NCBI GenBank assembly: GCA_963932465.1
Contig: OZ010793.1
Span: 256,381,333-256,445,332 of the forward strand
Source of the DNA: Maratus speciosus
Lineage: Eukaryota > Arthropoda > Arachnida > Araneae > Salticidae
Reading direction: 5' to 3'
Length of the DNA stretch: 64,000 nucleotides
This document shows positions 37,101 through 48,995 of the stretch, piece by piece; position 1 is the stretch's first letter; each line of letters starts with the position of its first letter. A program made the position numbers and the translations under genes. Under the pieces are notes generated by a model that worked only from the letters and a program-made list of their open reading frames with translations, made no database searches and was not told where the DNA came from.

Positions 37101-39456
37101 TAAAATAAAATAATAATAGCAATTTTTTTTGTAAATAGCACATTTCTTCAAATTTTTACAATAGAATTACAGACCAACTACAACTGAGTTTTTTAATTAT
37201 ATATGCTTAAAAAATCTTAACTTGATATATGTTTTGAAATCTTAAACACTTCGAGATGATGTAATTATAAAACAACATGATTTCCAAAATCTAAAAAATT
37301 ATTATTGGCAGAATTTTACAAAGGTATGCTCGTAATTTGTATACATTTTAGGTAAAATATTAATCCAATGTATTTTTACCTTTTTATAAAAACTATATTA
37401 GAAAACTTATTTCAACAGAAAAAGTTAAGATTTTACATTGTAACATGAAGCTAATTGTTGAAATGCCAATGGAGGCTTATTGAGTAGACACAAAATGTTT
37501 TTGGTTTCTGCCTGTTTGTCTGTCTCACGTTAAATGCCGCCAAAAAAAAAAAAAAAAATATGATTAGCTTGTAATTAAATAGGTGTGTTGGTGAGGTAAA
37601 CAAATTTAGCTGTATGTTTTTTTGTTAAATTGGATTCATTTGTTGGAAAATTATAAAACATTCTTTTCATGTCATAATGCTTTCTTAAGGGAACTCAGAT
37701 GATTTTCAATTTTTCCATTTGTTGAAAAGAAACATTTAACTGGTGGATTTAAATGGAATTTTTCATTTTCTTTTAACAAATGGAAATTTGAAAATAGTCT
37801 GAATTGCTGTAGAAATGTAGTAGTTTCATTATGACGCAAAATAAAATTTTCTATATTTTCCAAATGAATGAACCAAATATAAAAAAACTATACAGATAAA
37901 TCCGGGTACCTCAACAATATGCCTACTTAATTACACGCTAATTGAATGCTTTTTGAGGCAATTATCGCAGAACAGACAGACGGAAACCGAAAACTTTTCC
38001 TATCTCCGCAGTAAGCCTTTGCTGTCATTTCAGCAATTAAAGAGATTTCATGCTAAGTAAATCCTGTGACATCTGCAGCAAGAATGTGTCTTTTTCAAAG
38101 TAGAATAATGAGTGAACACTATATCTAATACAGAATACTTTACAAATGTTTATTTTCTGAAAATTATTTTGTTAAAAATGCCAAATTTAGATTTTCAAAA
38201 AGAATTTTTTAATTGAATATCTAATTATCAACAGTTATTAATCAGTTTTAGTATTCTTTTTTAATGAAAAACCAACTCTTTAAAAACAGGTGCAAATGAA
38301 ATTAAGAAAAATATATAGACTATATCAGAAATAAAGAATGAAGACTTTTATTTATTGGTAAATCAGTCAGTAAATTCTGTGATCATATAGAAATTTAGCA
38401 ATTTGTGATTTGAAATAATTTATAATTATAACTTTAGTTCTTTTTGGTCATAATATTAGACATGAAAGAATTCGTTTTTAGCACAGTCATGGCATAATTT
38501 ATAATGAAATGGAAAAATGACGACATTCTTTGGTTTGTTGTTGTTGTTCTGGTCAACATAAGTACAAAATAGGCTTTCCTCTAGGCCATAAAAATTTCAA
38601 GAGGAATTTAACCAATCCCAGATGAGTATTAATAAAGTAACAAATATGTCATTCGCGACATGATCAGCTACGTCCCACGAGTATTGCAGACAGCGATGAT
38701 ATAAAAAGTACTGGAGAAAAAACAGATCACTCTGTACAGCAAATGAAAATTGAAATCCTGAGCCCCAAAAAGAAACAATGTGAGAGAATCATCACAGTAA
38801 GCAATGCTAATTTTCTGCTAGATCTATAAATTACATGATGTCAGTATTTTTGTGAAATAGGGTTTTTTGAAACTTTATGAAATTATGAACATATGCCGCG
38901 GCAGTCCCACTTTGAAACTTAGGGAAATAGTTAACAAGATTAGGAAGTGTTACATGAATTTTTTTGAAAAAATTTGAAGATACACTTTTGATAAATTCAA
39001 GATTGAAATTTTGATTTTGAAAATTTTTTTTACAACTTAAACATGTTAAACTATACATCAAAGTAAAGTTCTTGAAAATTGCAAACTGACACTTTTTGCA
39101 TCTATTATTTGGCTTAGTTAGGAGCATTTTGAATGTGTGGCAGTTGAGTGTTTTATGAAGATGTTTGACAACTTTACACAGCATTACTTTGAAAACAGGA
39201 ATATAAAAAAAAGAAGAAAAAATTACATTTTTCTTAATCTAAAGGAAGATTACCTCTGTAGAAAGTTTAATCAAAATATGAGATGGTGACATTAAATTTG
39301 TATTAAAATCGTGCTGATTTGATATGGAATGGCTTATAGGCAAAAGTAAAACAAATTATATGATGCAGAATCACATTTTCTTTTAATCATTATAAAACAT
39401 TTCTCATTCGTGATCTATTGTCAGATTGACGTCATTGGATGTTTGAATTTTATTTG

Positions 39457-39514
39457 TAGAAAAGCTAATGGTTTTTGGGAATGTGTATTGGTGTGGCTCG
39501 ACACGTTATATGAG
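39457..39514 (+). other. Exon-like segment, unassigned
   Basis: A 58-bp stretch is bordered by TTTATTTGTAG and GTAAGG and is open in one frame (KANGFWECVLVWLDTLYE). An AATAAA lies at 39750-39755. I recognise no family. A similar AATATTTCAATAAAAT word occurs at 8371-8386. It may be a chance splice pair, part of a non-coding transcript, or a repeat. Confidence 0.2.
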
Positions 39515-40020
39515 GTAAGGACTTCCCTACTAACCTTCAAAGTAAAAAGTCGAAGATATTGCTGGTGTAAGAGGACCACCTCGCTTTATGCATCGCTTCA
39601 AAATAAACTATTGTTTCCATGGATAATTTTTATATTCTATGCCTCCTGTTTATTACTCAACTTCTCATCAGGACGAGAATGCTGGAGTTCTTGCAGCTTA
39701 ATTTGTTGCAATGTACACTATGCTTTCCATCACGTGTCATAAATATTTCAATAAAATGTCACCGTACCACAAATTATTGTAAAAAATACAGGATTAATTC
39801 CATTTACCTAGTTTTTAAAATTTAATTTTAATCTGAAACAACCTCCAACTTTCTAGAACTGATCATCATGCCAACGCAACAGTCTTTTACCATTATATGT
39901 TAACTAGTTAGTGTAATAAAAATACACACTGTATTATTGTGATACATACATTATAAAAGCAAAAACTATGAACTTCAAACAACAATTACCTTAATTGATA
40001 ATATATTAACTTGTTTATAC

Positions 40021-40553
40021 CAGGGATTGGAAAAAAGCACTTTTTTATTGTAGCAAACTACAACTATTTTATGGAAAATGTAGTTAACTACATCTTTTAA
40101 AAAGTAGCAACTACAAACTACTTTTCAAAAGTAGTCAATACTTCACTACTTTCAGATTTTATCGAAGCATTGAATTTACACTAGAAAATGCAGACAGATT
40201 AAATCGTTATATTGCATCTGTCAGGATACAATTAAATAAGTGTCATATAACCAAGGGTATGAAAATCTATTATTCATGTGATGTGTTGCTATATATTGCA
40301 GATGAGATTTGGTACTGAGATTCATAAATTGGTGAGCAGAACAAATTTTGCACAAAAGAAGCAACTTATTGCCGCATGATTTGCAGAATAGCACATTTTT
40401 TTTCTCCTGAAGTAACTTTAAAAGTAGTGTAGAACCCGCTACAAACTAATGATTTTTTGTATGTGCTATTTGCTACACCTGTTCAAAATGTAGTTCACTA
40501 CACTATAAACTATTGTAGTGTCGCTATTTGTAGCATACTACTTCCAACCACTG
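40021..40553. mobile_element. hAT-type MITE rich in GTAGTTTACTAC words
   Basis: It starts CAGGGATTGGAAAAAAG and ends CTTCCAACCACTG. Both halves are packed with AACTACAAACTACTTTT-type words in opposite orientation, so the RNA would fold back. No matching 8-bp flanks are visible. 533 bp, non-coding. Confidence 0.75.
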
Positions 40554-41326
40554 AGGGATGCAAATCTATATCATATGTGACGCAGAAGGCACAATTTTGT
40601 TTTCTTGTGAAGCAAAATATTGTTTTTGACAAGTAACTACTTTGCTTTTTTGTATGAATTTAAAAGGATTTTTTTCTTTAAATAAATTTCATAATACAGA
40701 CACTGCAATAAAATGACAAGCGAAACCCAATTTCACTATGTATATTATTAAACTAACAAAATATGAACAAAGTATAAAGCATTCTTTATCAAATGTACAC
40801 CAAAAGAAAAAAAAAATCTTATTAAAAAAATACATTATTTTAACATAACTTGCATCATAAATTAGATGTTGCATAAATGATAAGTTAAAAATTATTAAAA
40901 TTCATTAAATGTCTTGCTTTTTTCAATACATGCCACTTAAATATTTCCAAATCAAAATTTCATTCAATTAATGGCTATGCTATACAGAAAAATCATACTT
41001 TGTTCTGCCTTATTTAATGCATAAAAGTGACTGATTCTATTAACAAGTGTTTCATATAAGTAGCTCTATATAGCAATATATTTTTTCAATTTTTGGCATG
41101 CACACATAAAGTTCATCATCCCTGGTCTATACATTAGACATCAAATAAAATTCAAGCACTTAATGCAATGTCCTCTATTTCCCAGAGAAAAGAGTGCATC
41201 TAGTATGCTGGCAAATGTATTGAATATTTTAACTATTAAAAAAAAAAAGTTTGCATTTGAAAAAATTAAATTACATTTTAGATATTTGCAAAAATATTAA
41301 AAAAGGGAAAAATAATCTAATCATAC

Positions 41327-41410
41327 CTCCCATAGGATTTTCACTTTCAACAGGAGTAATCTCAGTAACTTCACCTTCATATATTTCTTTGAGCTCTTTT
41401 ATTCTCAAAC
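41327..41410 (-). CDS. RUVBL1: RUVBL1 (Pontin) exon: start of insert domain II
   Basis: This 84-bp exon is the most 5' one in the window. It translates as LRIKELKEIYEGEVTEITPV then ESENPMG, with a split Gly codon at each side. It matches about residues 122-148 (human-type RIKE-KEVYEGEVTE...ENPMGG). The acceptor is AG at 41412-41411 and the donor GT at 41326-41325. The preceding exons (residues 1-121, with Walker A GPPGTGKT) were not found between 41411 and 64000, implying an upstream intron longer than 22 kb or loss by rearrangement. Confidence 0.95.
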
Positions 41411-42308
41411 CTAGAATATATTTTTTAACATACTAAAATTATCAAGAAAGATTTTATTTTAAATCAATATAAAAATAACTTGAAATTTGTAACAAAATAA
41501 TGTTTTGTTAAACAGAAATACACAGTAAAACTTGCTAAGACTAAATTGCAAGACAGTGCCATTAAAATTCTGTTATAGACAGTTTTCTGACTAAACAGGT
41601 ATACCGTCTGTTACAATTTTATCATATCATCTGTTATAATTTAATTGTATTCTTTTAGTCAGGAATGGGAAATTTTACAGTTTAAAGCAGAACTTCATTA
41701 TATAGCCCAGGCATTTTGTGAATGAACATAGACAAAATTGTAATAGAAGCTTTTTACAGAGTTTTTTAATCAAGAACTACTGCTTAATAACACACTAAAA
41801 ATCAAACAAAATCTGAACATAGGAACACCCCTATATATGGATTTCAAAATGGCGGAGGGGATTTTCAGGAACTAAGGCAAAGAATATATATCCCTTATGG
41901 AAATATACTGCTTTATTTTGACAACTTAACTTTGAAACATAGTTAAAAATGTTAAATAGTACACAAAAGACTACTATCCCTTACAAATTACTATTTAAGT
42001 TCATTTTTACATAAATGTCCCAGTAAAAAAAAAAAAAAAAAAACTTTTATTAATAAATTTCGGCACTTGCATCATATTCATAGTTAGAAGTTAGGTAGTT
42101 GTTGTTACCAGACTTGTATAAAACCAAAAACTTTCTGCACACGCAAATATTGGGTCAAAAACTTTCTGCAAAATTAATTTAATGTTTAATAAAATAATGT
42201 GTTATATTATTTTGACGATATTAATTAAAAAATAGTTTTAAAGTAATTACCATTTAAATTAAAAATTAATTGATATTAATTAAAGAATAACTATTTTAGT
42301 TAATAAAG

Positions 42309-42503
42309 CTAAAAATCCATGATAATAAAAGGTGAATTCTTATCAATTATTTTGTCAATGCATTTAGAAACAGCCCAATCCTTAATATTGTAACCTCTTC
42401 GCTCAAAATGCCAGTCACTCTGTTCACAGAAGTAATACGGCATTGCTTCTGAAACAACTGAATCACATTTTATAGGGAGAGGTCTATTCATAGGTAACAT
42501 CAT
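42309..42503 (-). pseudogene. Possible ornithine-decarboxylase-like N-terminal fragment
   Basis: The frame reads SEAMPYYFCEQSDWHFERRG, then YNIKDWAVSKCIDKIIDKN and SPFIIMDF before a TAG. The pattern D-x-H-F...G-(F/Y)-x-x-K-D...PF-(Y/I)-I-x-D-(L/F) resembles the start of ornithine decarboxylase or antizyme inhibitor proteins, before the pyridoxal-phosphate barrel. The rest of the enzyme is absent. No GT donor follows immediately, so a retro-fragment or chance similarity is more likely than an exon. Recognition is from memory of the family pattern only. Confidence 0.3.
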
Positions 42504-43075
42504 TAAAGAGACTTGTGCAGGGATGAAACTGCACTAAAGACATTTTGGAGCAGCAAAAATCTGATTTTGTAGCAGTAAAATCCATTTTTGTAGCAATAAA
42601 ATTAAAATTCTGTTTTTGGAGAAAACTGAAATTCTAATGCTAATAAACTCCTAAAAATTAAAATGATTGCTATCTTGAAAATATTTTCACATTTGAAAGA
42701 ATAATTACTCAGATAAAATTTCTCTACACATTTGCTAACTCTGGGCATTCTAAACGACAATTGGGTACAGATTGCAATAATGGAAAATTAGCAGCAGGAA
42801 GAAAAAAAAAAATATTTTATTTGGCTTTAAAAAATATTATTTTAGAGCAGTAATTTTAACTAATCAAAGAAAAGCCTATGAATACAATATACAGGACTCC
42901 CACTTAACTTTTGTAGTAAAATATGGTAAAAGGGGACCATTTTTTTCAAAAAAAGGGACAAAAAAATCCCCATATATTTCACATAAAAAAGAACCTTTAG
43001 GGACCTAAATTCTGCAAATCACAAAATAAAATAAACAAAATCTCCTCAACCATTTCAAGAAATTAGCATGTTTTT

Positions 43076-44165
43076 CACGATCCTTTGACAAAATTCACGT
43101 GATTTCACCATCTCTTACCAAAATTTGAGTTTTTTTTGCGATCTTTTAAAGAAATTTGCTTATTTTTCGCGATCTTTTGACCAAGTTCACTTACTTTTCG
43201 TGTATTTTTTGTGGTCTTTTTACGAAATTCGCGTATCTTTTGAGGTATTTTGACAAAATTTCCGTATTTTTGCGATCTTTTGAGAAAATTTGCGTGTTTT
43301 TCGCAACCTTTTGACTAAATTCATATTTTTGAGATCTTTTGGCGAAATTCGCGTTGTTTTTTGCAAACTTTTGACTAAATTCGCATATTTTTCGAGATCT
43401 TTTGGCGAAATTCGCGTGTTTTTCGCGATCTTTGGACGAAATTCGCTTGTTTTTCGCGATCTTTGGACGAAATTTGCGTTTTTCGTGATCTTTTAAAGAA
43501 GTTTACAGGTTTTCTTTATCTCGTTTTGTTCGTTTTTTTTTCACGAAACTAGTGATTCTCTGAGGAAATTCACGTTTTTTTTTCGCGATTTTTTGACGGA
43601 ATTCGTGCATTTTTCGCGATTTTTCGACGAAATTTGTGTGTTTCTCCCGATATTTTGACGATATTGCTGTTTCGCGATCTTTTGACGAAATTCGCGTTTT
43701 TTCGCAATCTTGACGAAATTCGCGTTTTTTCGCAATCTTGACGAAATTCGCGTTTTTTCAGCGATCTTTTCACGAAATTAGTGTTCTTTTCGTGATTCTG
43801 TGACGGAATTCGCGCTTTTCTGACGGCTCTTTGACGTAATTCGTGTTTCTTTCGCGATCCTTTGACGAAATTAATTTTTTTCCGCGATTCTTTTACGAAA
43901 TTTGCGTTTTTTTCGCGATCCTTTGACAAAATTCGAGCATTTCCGCTATGCTTTTACAAAATTTGTTTTTTCCAGCGCTCCTTTGACGGAATTTACGTTT
44001 TTTCTGAGCTTTCTTTGACGAACTTATCTTTTTCAGGATCCTTTGAAGAATTTCGCGTTTTTTTCCGCGGTCCTTTGACGAAATTTGTGTTTTTTCCGCG
44101 ATGCTTTGACGAAAGGGGTGTTTTTTTTTTTTTTTTCGGCGTCTAAATGTTGAAATTCGCAATAT
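43076..44165 (+). repeat. Minisatellite array 3
   Basis: Roughly 33 units such as TTTGACGAAATTCGCGTTTT plus TTCGCGATC, with a period near 30-33 bp, in the same orientation as the other arrays. It is followed by CCTGAATTTTCGGAGCC and GGGACAGAATCACCCCTG, which match the block after array 5. The left border may be the CAGGACTCCCACTTAAC near 42892. I could not find a target duplication. Confidence 0.92.
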
Positions 44166-46059
44166 TTTTTAGTGATATTTTTTTATGCCTGAATTTTCGG
44201 AGCCGATTTTTTTTTTAATTTCGGAACAGAGTGCCTTAAATTTTCGGAAAATTCGGGACAGAATCACCCCTGGCAAACAATAAATAAAGCGTACATAAAA
44301 TTGGGAAATATTTTTAACATTTAAAAAAAAAAAAAAGTTACAAGAACAAAAATTACTTTTTTTTTTCAAAATTTTTTTTCGCAAAGTTCCGAATGTTGCG
44401 GAAAATTTTCCGCGCACGTCGTGCGTCTATATTATACAACTCTGGTTGTTACATCCATTGACTTGGCACACCCCACAAGCTGTAGAAAAGGGCAATTCAT
44501 TACGCTTGCATCCGCATCGTAAAGTAGCATAGTTTGCCTTGCAGGAACATCAAATTATATTAAGTAGATAATATGCAGCTGGTGGTAAGTCGCAGAGTAT
44601 TCGGTAGTATGAGTTACTTTTTACATACCGACCCCATTCTTCTGGTTTGGTTCTTTCTTCAGTAGCTTTCCAGATATTTATTTGTAAGTAAGTGCGATAA
44701 CTATGATATTTTGTAGAAGAATTGGTCGGAGGCAAACTTTTAGGTCTAGGTCAAAACTAAATTTCAGGTCAGGTCAGAATTTGCTGTAGTTACCTTCCTT
44801 ACCAACATTTGGTGACGCAGATTTTCTGTGCATTCCAGTATCTTGCATTCATAAAATAGAAGCATTGTTTTTCTCCCATCAAAGATGAATATGAACTAAA
44901 TATTTTTGCAATAGAACGGGGATCTGTCTCCTTCATCAGTTCGAGAAATGCTGGGAATTTACCTTCTACAAACATTTTGTGCACCTTTGTATTTTCAGAT
45001 AGCAGATTAAACATTTCCTGTAAGTGCAGGTATAGTGACTTGAGATAATTAACATGTGCTGCTGCTGCTATTATGGAGAGAATCTCCAGCATAACTCACA
45101 AGTGCAATTCCCAAGAGCCTATCCTGTCATCTGTTATTAATGTTCTTACAACACTGGTTATTCGCTGATATTCTACTGATATTACTTGTTCTCAAAGTAG
45201 GTTGCAAGTGATTTTCTTTGTCTCCAAAGCGATGTCAATCTGAGATACTTCGTCACACAGTTCAATCTGTGTTCATTGCGAGGAAAAATCTCTTGAAAAC
45301 TAGTAGGCAACTAAGAGCTGCATTTATGAGCATATGTCCTCGTATCTCCCTAGAAATAGCTTTCCCAGTCATCATATATACCACAGTATTTGATCCATAG
45401 CATGATCCTCAAGCACTTCAAATAACCCTGAACCATTCATGAAGGTTCCGACTGCACCTAAAACGTTCATTAGAGTATGAAATGTTCCCATCATTAAAAT
45501 AATATCTTGAAGGTCTGTTTGTCCGTTAATGATTTGGGAATCTTTACAAAATAAAGGCTGATCAAAAGTAACTACACATGGGATGTTATGATCGTATGCT
45601 ACTTTGTTAAGATATATTAGTGTCGAAAAAATATAAGTCATGTCGGCGGTTGACATATCAATGATAGGAAGAAATGTGATAGATGATTCCCCTGGATGTG
45701 AAACTTCTGATTTGGAAGGAATTAATTGTATCCTAAACAAATTGTACCCTGTCTTTTGGATGCTGAGATTTTCCACAAAAGATTGAGTCTATTTAGCGAA
45801 GCATTCGGTAGCATTGGAAGTTTACAGAATAAGATCTTCTTCATGATTATTTCCGCATGTCTGTATTCTGCAATATCAACTTTGGCTAGGTTCTTAATAC
45901 CAATATCATCAACATCACACTTATTGACAGTAGGATAGATATTGCCCTTTGGAGTTACTACAGCAATCATACCCATATCATGAAAAGTATTATTCCCATC
46001 CAGAGTGCAGATATTGTGATCTACATTATCTGCTGCTAGAAGTAATGTGGCGTTTTCAA

Positions 46060-47128
46060 CAGGGTTGGCACGGTTTAAACCAAATGGTTTTAACCACGGT
46101 TTAAACCAATTGGTTTTTTTGTCAAAAAAACCATTTGGTTTTTTTAGAAAAAATCTAATATAATATTTTCTCTTTTTTGTAATTTAATTGTTTTAAATTA
46201 TTAATAGAAGTAATTTCTACTTTTAACACTTCATCTCAGCAGTCAACATAAGACATAATGAGTCTAGGTCATGTTTCTATGCATGTAGAATGAAAATTAG
46301 CATGTGCTGATTAACATATCTGGTACCCTAAAGATTTTTTTAAAGCATGTGAAATTAGAAAAGATAAAATAGATAAATAATATTTAATATTTAGCATAAA
46401 ATGTTTTCATTTAAAAAATGCAGATTATTTAGAGCAGTTAATAGCAAAATACAATGATCTTTAAGATTTTGGTTAAGTTGTAAAAGAAAATTTTCTGGAT
46501 TGGGGAAGATTATCCTTAAAGAATCTAAAAGAGTAACTTAAGATATCACATTGAATAACACACCTTGCAAAAATTGAGTGCTAGTTATAGCATTTCAATA
46601 ATACCAATTAATCTTTTCTGTTGCTGAATTTAATAGCCAAAAATGTTCACTTGGACACTTGGAGTTATCACTCAGAAAACAAAATAACCAGAAGTATTTG
46701 GATATTAAAATAATAATAACAACCACAGAATAATATATTATATTCATGAAACTGCATCAAATATTTATTGATTGATTATTATATTATTAATCAAAGGATT
46801 CTCCATATGATTTTCAAGGTATCAATGTTTCACTGTGTAGAGCAGTTTACTTTGAACATAAGACATAGCTGTTACTAATAATGTTTAAATTGGAAATGAT
46901 TTCAATTTTCTGTATAATTTACTGTAATTATTTTATTTAAATATTTTCAAAAGTTATACTACTTATATAATATCAAAAATGTTTATTTTATCAACAGCTA
47001 TGCATCTGTATGCAATAGGAAATTATATTTTTAAAAATCCCGGTTTAAACCAAAAAAACCTGGTTTAAACCAAATAAACCAGTTTTTTTGGTTTTTTTAC
47101 AAAAAAACCCGGTTTTTTTCCAACCCTG
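46060..47128. mobile_element. hAT MITE with GGTTTAAACC subterminal repeats, copy A
   Basis: It starts CAGGGTTGGCACGGTTT and ends GGTTTTTTTCCAACCCTG. Near both ends the words GGTTTAAACC and AACCAAATGGTTTT are repeated. The 1,069-bp body has no open frame of note. The TTAA at about 46515 marks the empty site used by the insertion in copy B. Confidence 0.9.
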
Positions 47129-47608
47129 ATTTTGACCTATAGCAGTCGGAAGATAAACGCTGGCAGAGGGCTAGGGAGTATATAATGTTACAGGTTACAG
47201 CTATGGAGGGTGTGCAGAGTTTCTAAAAAAAATCCAGAAGGTATACAGCGTATAGCCTAACCTATATCCATGAAAATTCTATAATCACATTAACGCAATT
47301 ATGAAAAATATTCTTAATTATTTACTACATACATATATAAAATACAGAGAGGTATTTCGGTACGGCCACTTACAACTTCAGTTCTTCTGAATGAATTTTG
47401 AGAAGACTTGCAAAGTTAGATGTGTTTTCAAAAAAGGTTTTGTATATAACACACATCATTCTACGTTGCTTAGTTATAGAATTATGTGCAAAAGTTCTTT
47501 AATCACTGAACCGTACTATGAAATATTATCCTTTTTAAAATGTTCTACTGAGTTGATTTCGTCTGAATTAGCACTGTCTGTTAGATCATTTCTCAGAAAA
47601 GATTTTAG
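47129..47608. other. 480-bp passenger between the two hAT copies
   Basis: Unique-looking sequence with no recognised gene. A short plus-strand frame (47391-47627) runs into the second hAT end and is not convincing. It may be ordinary genomic sequence captured between two hAT copies. Confidence 0.6.
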
Positions 47609-48293
47609 CAGGGTTGGCACAGTTTAAACCAAGTGGTTTTAACCATGGTTTAAACCACGGTTTAAAACAATTGGTTTTTTTGTCAAAAAAAACCATTTGG
47701 TTTTTTTTAGAAAAAATCTAATATAATATTTTCTCTATTTTTGTAATTCAATTGCTTTAAATTATTGATAGAAGTAATTTTTGTAATTCAATTGCTTTAA
47801 ATTATTGATAGAAGTAATTTCTACTTTTAACACTTCATCACAGCAGTCAAGATGAGACATAATGAGCCTAGGTCATGTTTCTATGCATGTAGAATGATAA
47901 TTAGCATGTGCTGATGAACATATCTGGTACCCTAAAGATTTTTCTTAAAACATGTGAAATTAGAAAAGATAAAATAGATAAATAATATTCAATATTTAGC
48001 ATAAAATATTTTCATTTAAAAAATGCAGATTATTTACAGCAGTTAATAACAAAATACAATGATCTTTAAGATTTTGGTTAAGTTGTAAAAGAAAATTTTC
48101 TGGATTAGGATTGGGGAAGATTATCCTTAAGGGTCCTGTCCCTGCCGGCGAAGACACTCACGAGCTAATGCTAATCCTATGGGGAGGAATTTTTCTAATA
48201 TCTCGTTTGCATTTCGACATTTTTAAATATATTTTTTTTTTTTTTTTTTGCATTGGATAGCCGAGGTCCCTCTCTACAGCGCACTTTGGTTAC

Positions 48294-48403
48294 TTTTTCG
48301 ATTTTAGTTGCAAATATTTTTTAGAATGACACTTTCATTTTCAGAACTGGTTTTGAAAATGAAAGTAACTTTATTAAAAATATCTGCGACCAAAATCGAA
48401 AAA
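48294..48403. repeat. Imperfect palindrome, 50-bp arms
   Basis: TTTTTCGATTTTAGTTGCAA...TTTCATTTTCA (48294-48343) is the near-exact reverse complement of 48354-48403. A 10-bp loop lies between. It sits just inside the left inverted end of the TTAA element and has no partner at the right end. Confidence 0.85.
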
Positions 48404-48456
48404 CAGACATGGTACAGGCTCAGCAAAAAAAAAGCTGAACTTTCACGGCCTAATGG

Positions 48457-48995
48457 AATTTTGACGAAATTCACATTTTTTCGCAGCATTCAGATGAAAT
48501 TTGTGCTTTTTCTGCGATACATTGACGAAATTAGTGTCTTTCCCCGACCACTTGACGAAAATCGCGTTTTACTGCAATCTTTTGAAGAAATTCGTGTTTT
48601 TTCTGCAATATTTCAAAGAAATTCACGCATTAACCAAAATCTTTCGTCAAAAATAGCAAGTTTTCCATGATCTTTCACCAAAGATCCATTTTTTTATCAT
48701 CCGACAAAAATCGAATTTTTTGCGATTCTTTGACGAAATTCGCATTATTTTTCGTGATCCTTCGACGAATTTCGCGTTTTTTCCACGAACTTTCGCCGAA
48801 ATTCGCATATTTTACAAGATCCTTTGGCAAAATACGCTTTTTTCTACAATCCTTTGATGAAGATCGCGTTTTTCCAGCGATCCTTTGGTGGAAGTCGCAT
48901 TTTTTCCCACGATCCTTTGAAGAAATTTGCACTTTTCCTGCGATTCTTTGAAGAAATTTGCATTTTCCGGCGATCGGTTGAAGAAATTTGCTCAA
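48457..48995 (+). repeat. Minisatellite array 4
   Basis: About 16 units such as TTTGACGAAATTCGCATTAT plus TTTTCGTGATCC. It is preceded by GCTGAACTTTCACGG (48433), the same lead-in as array 2, and lies wholly inside the TTAA element. Confidence 0.92.
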
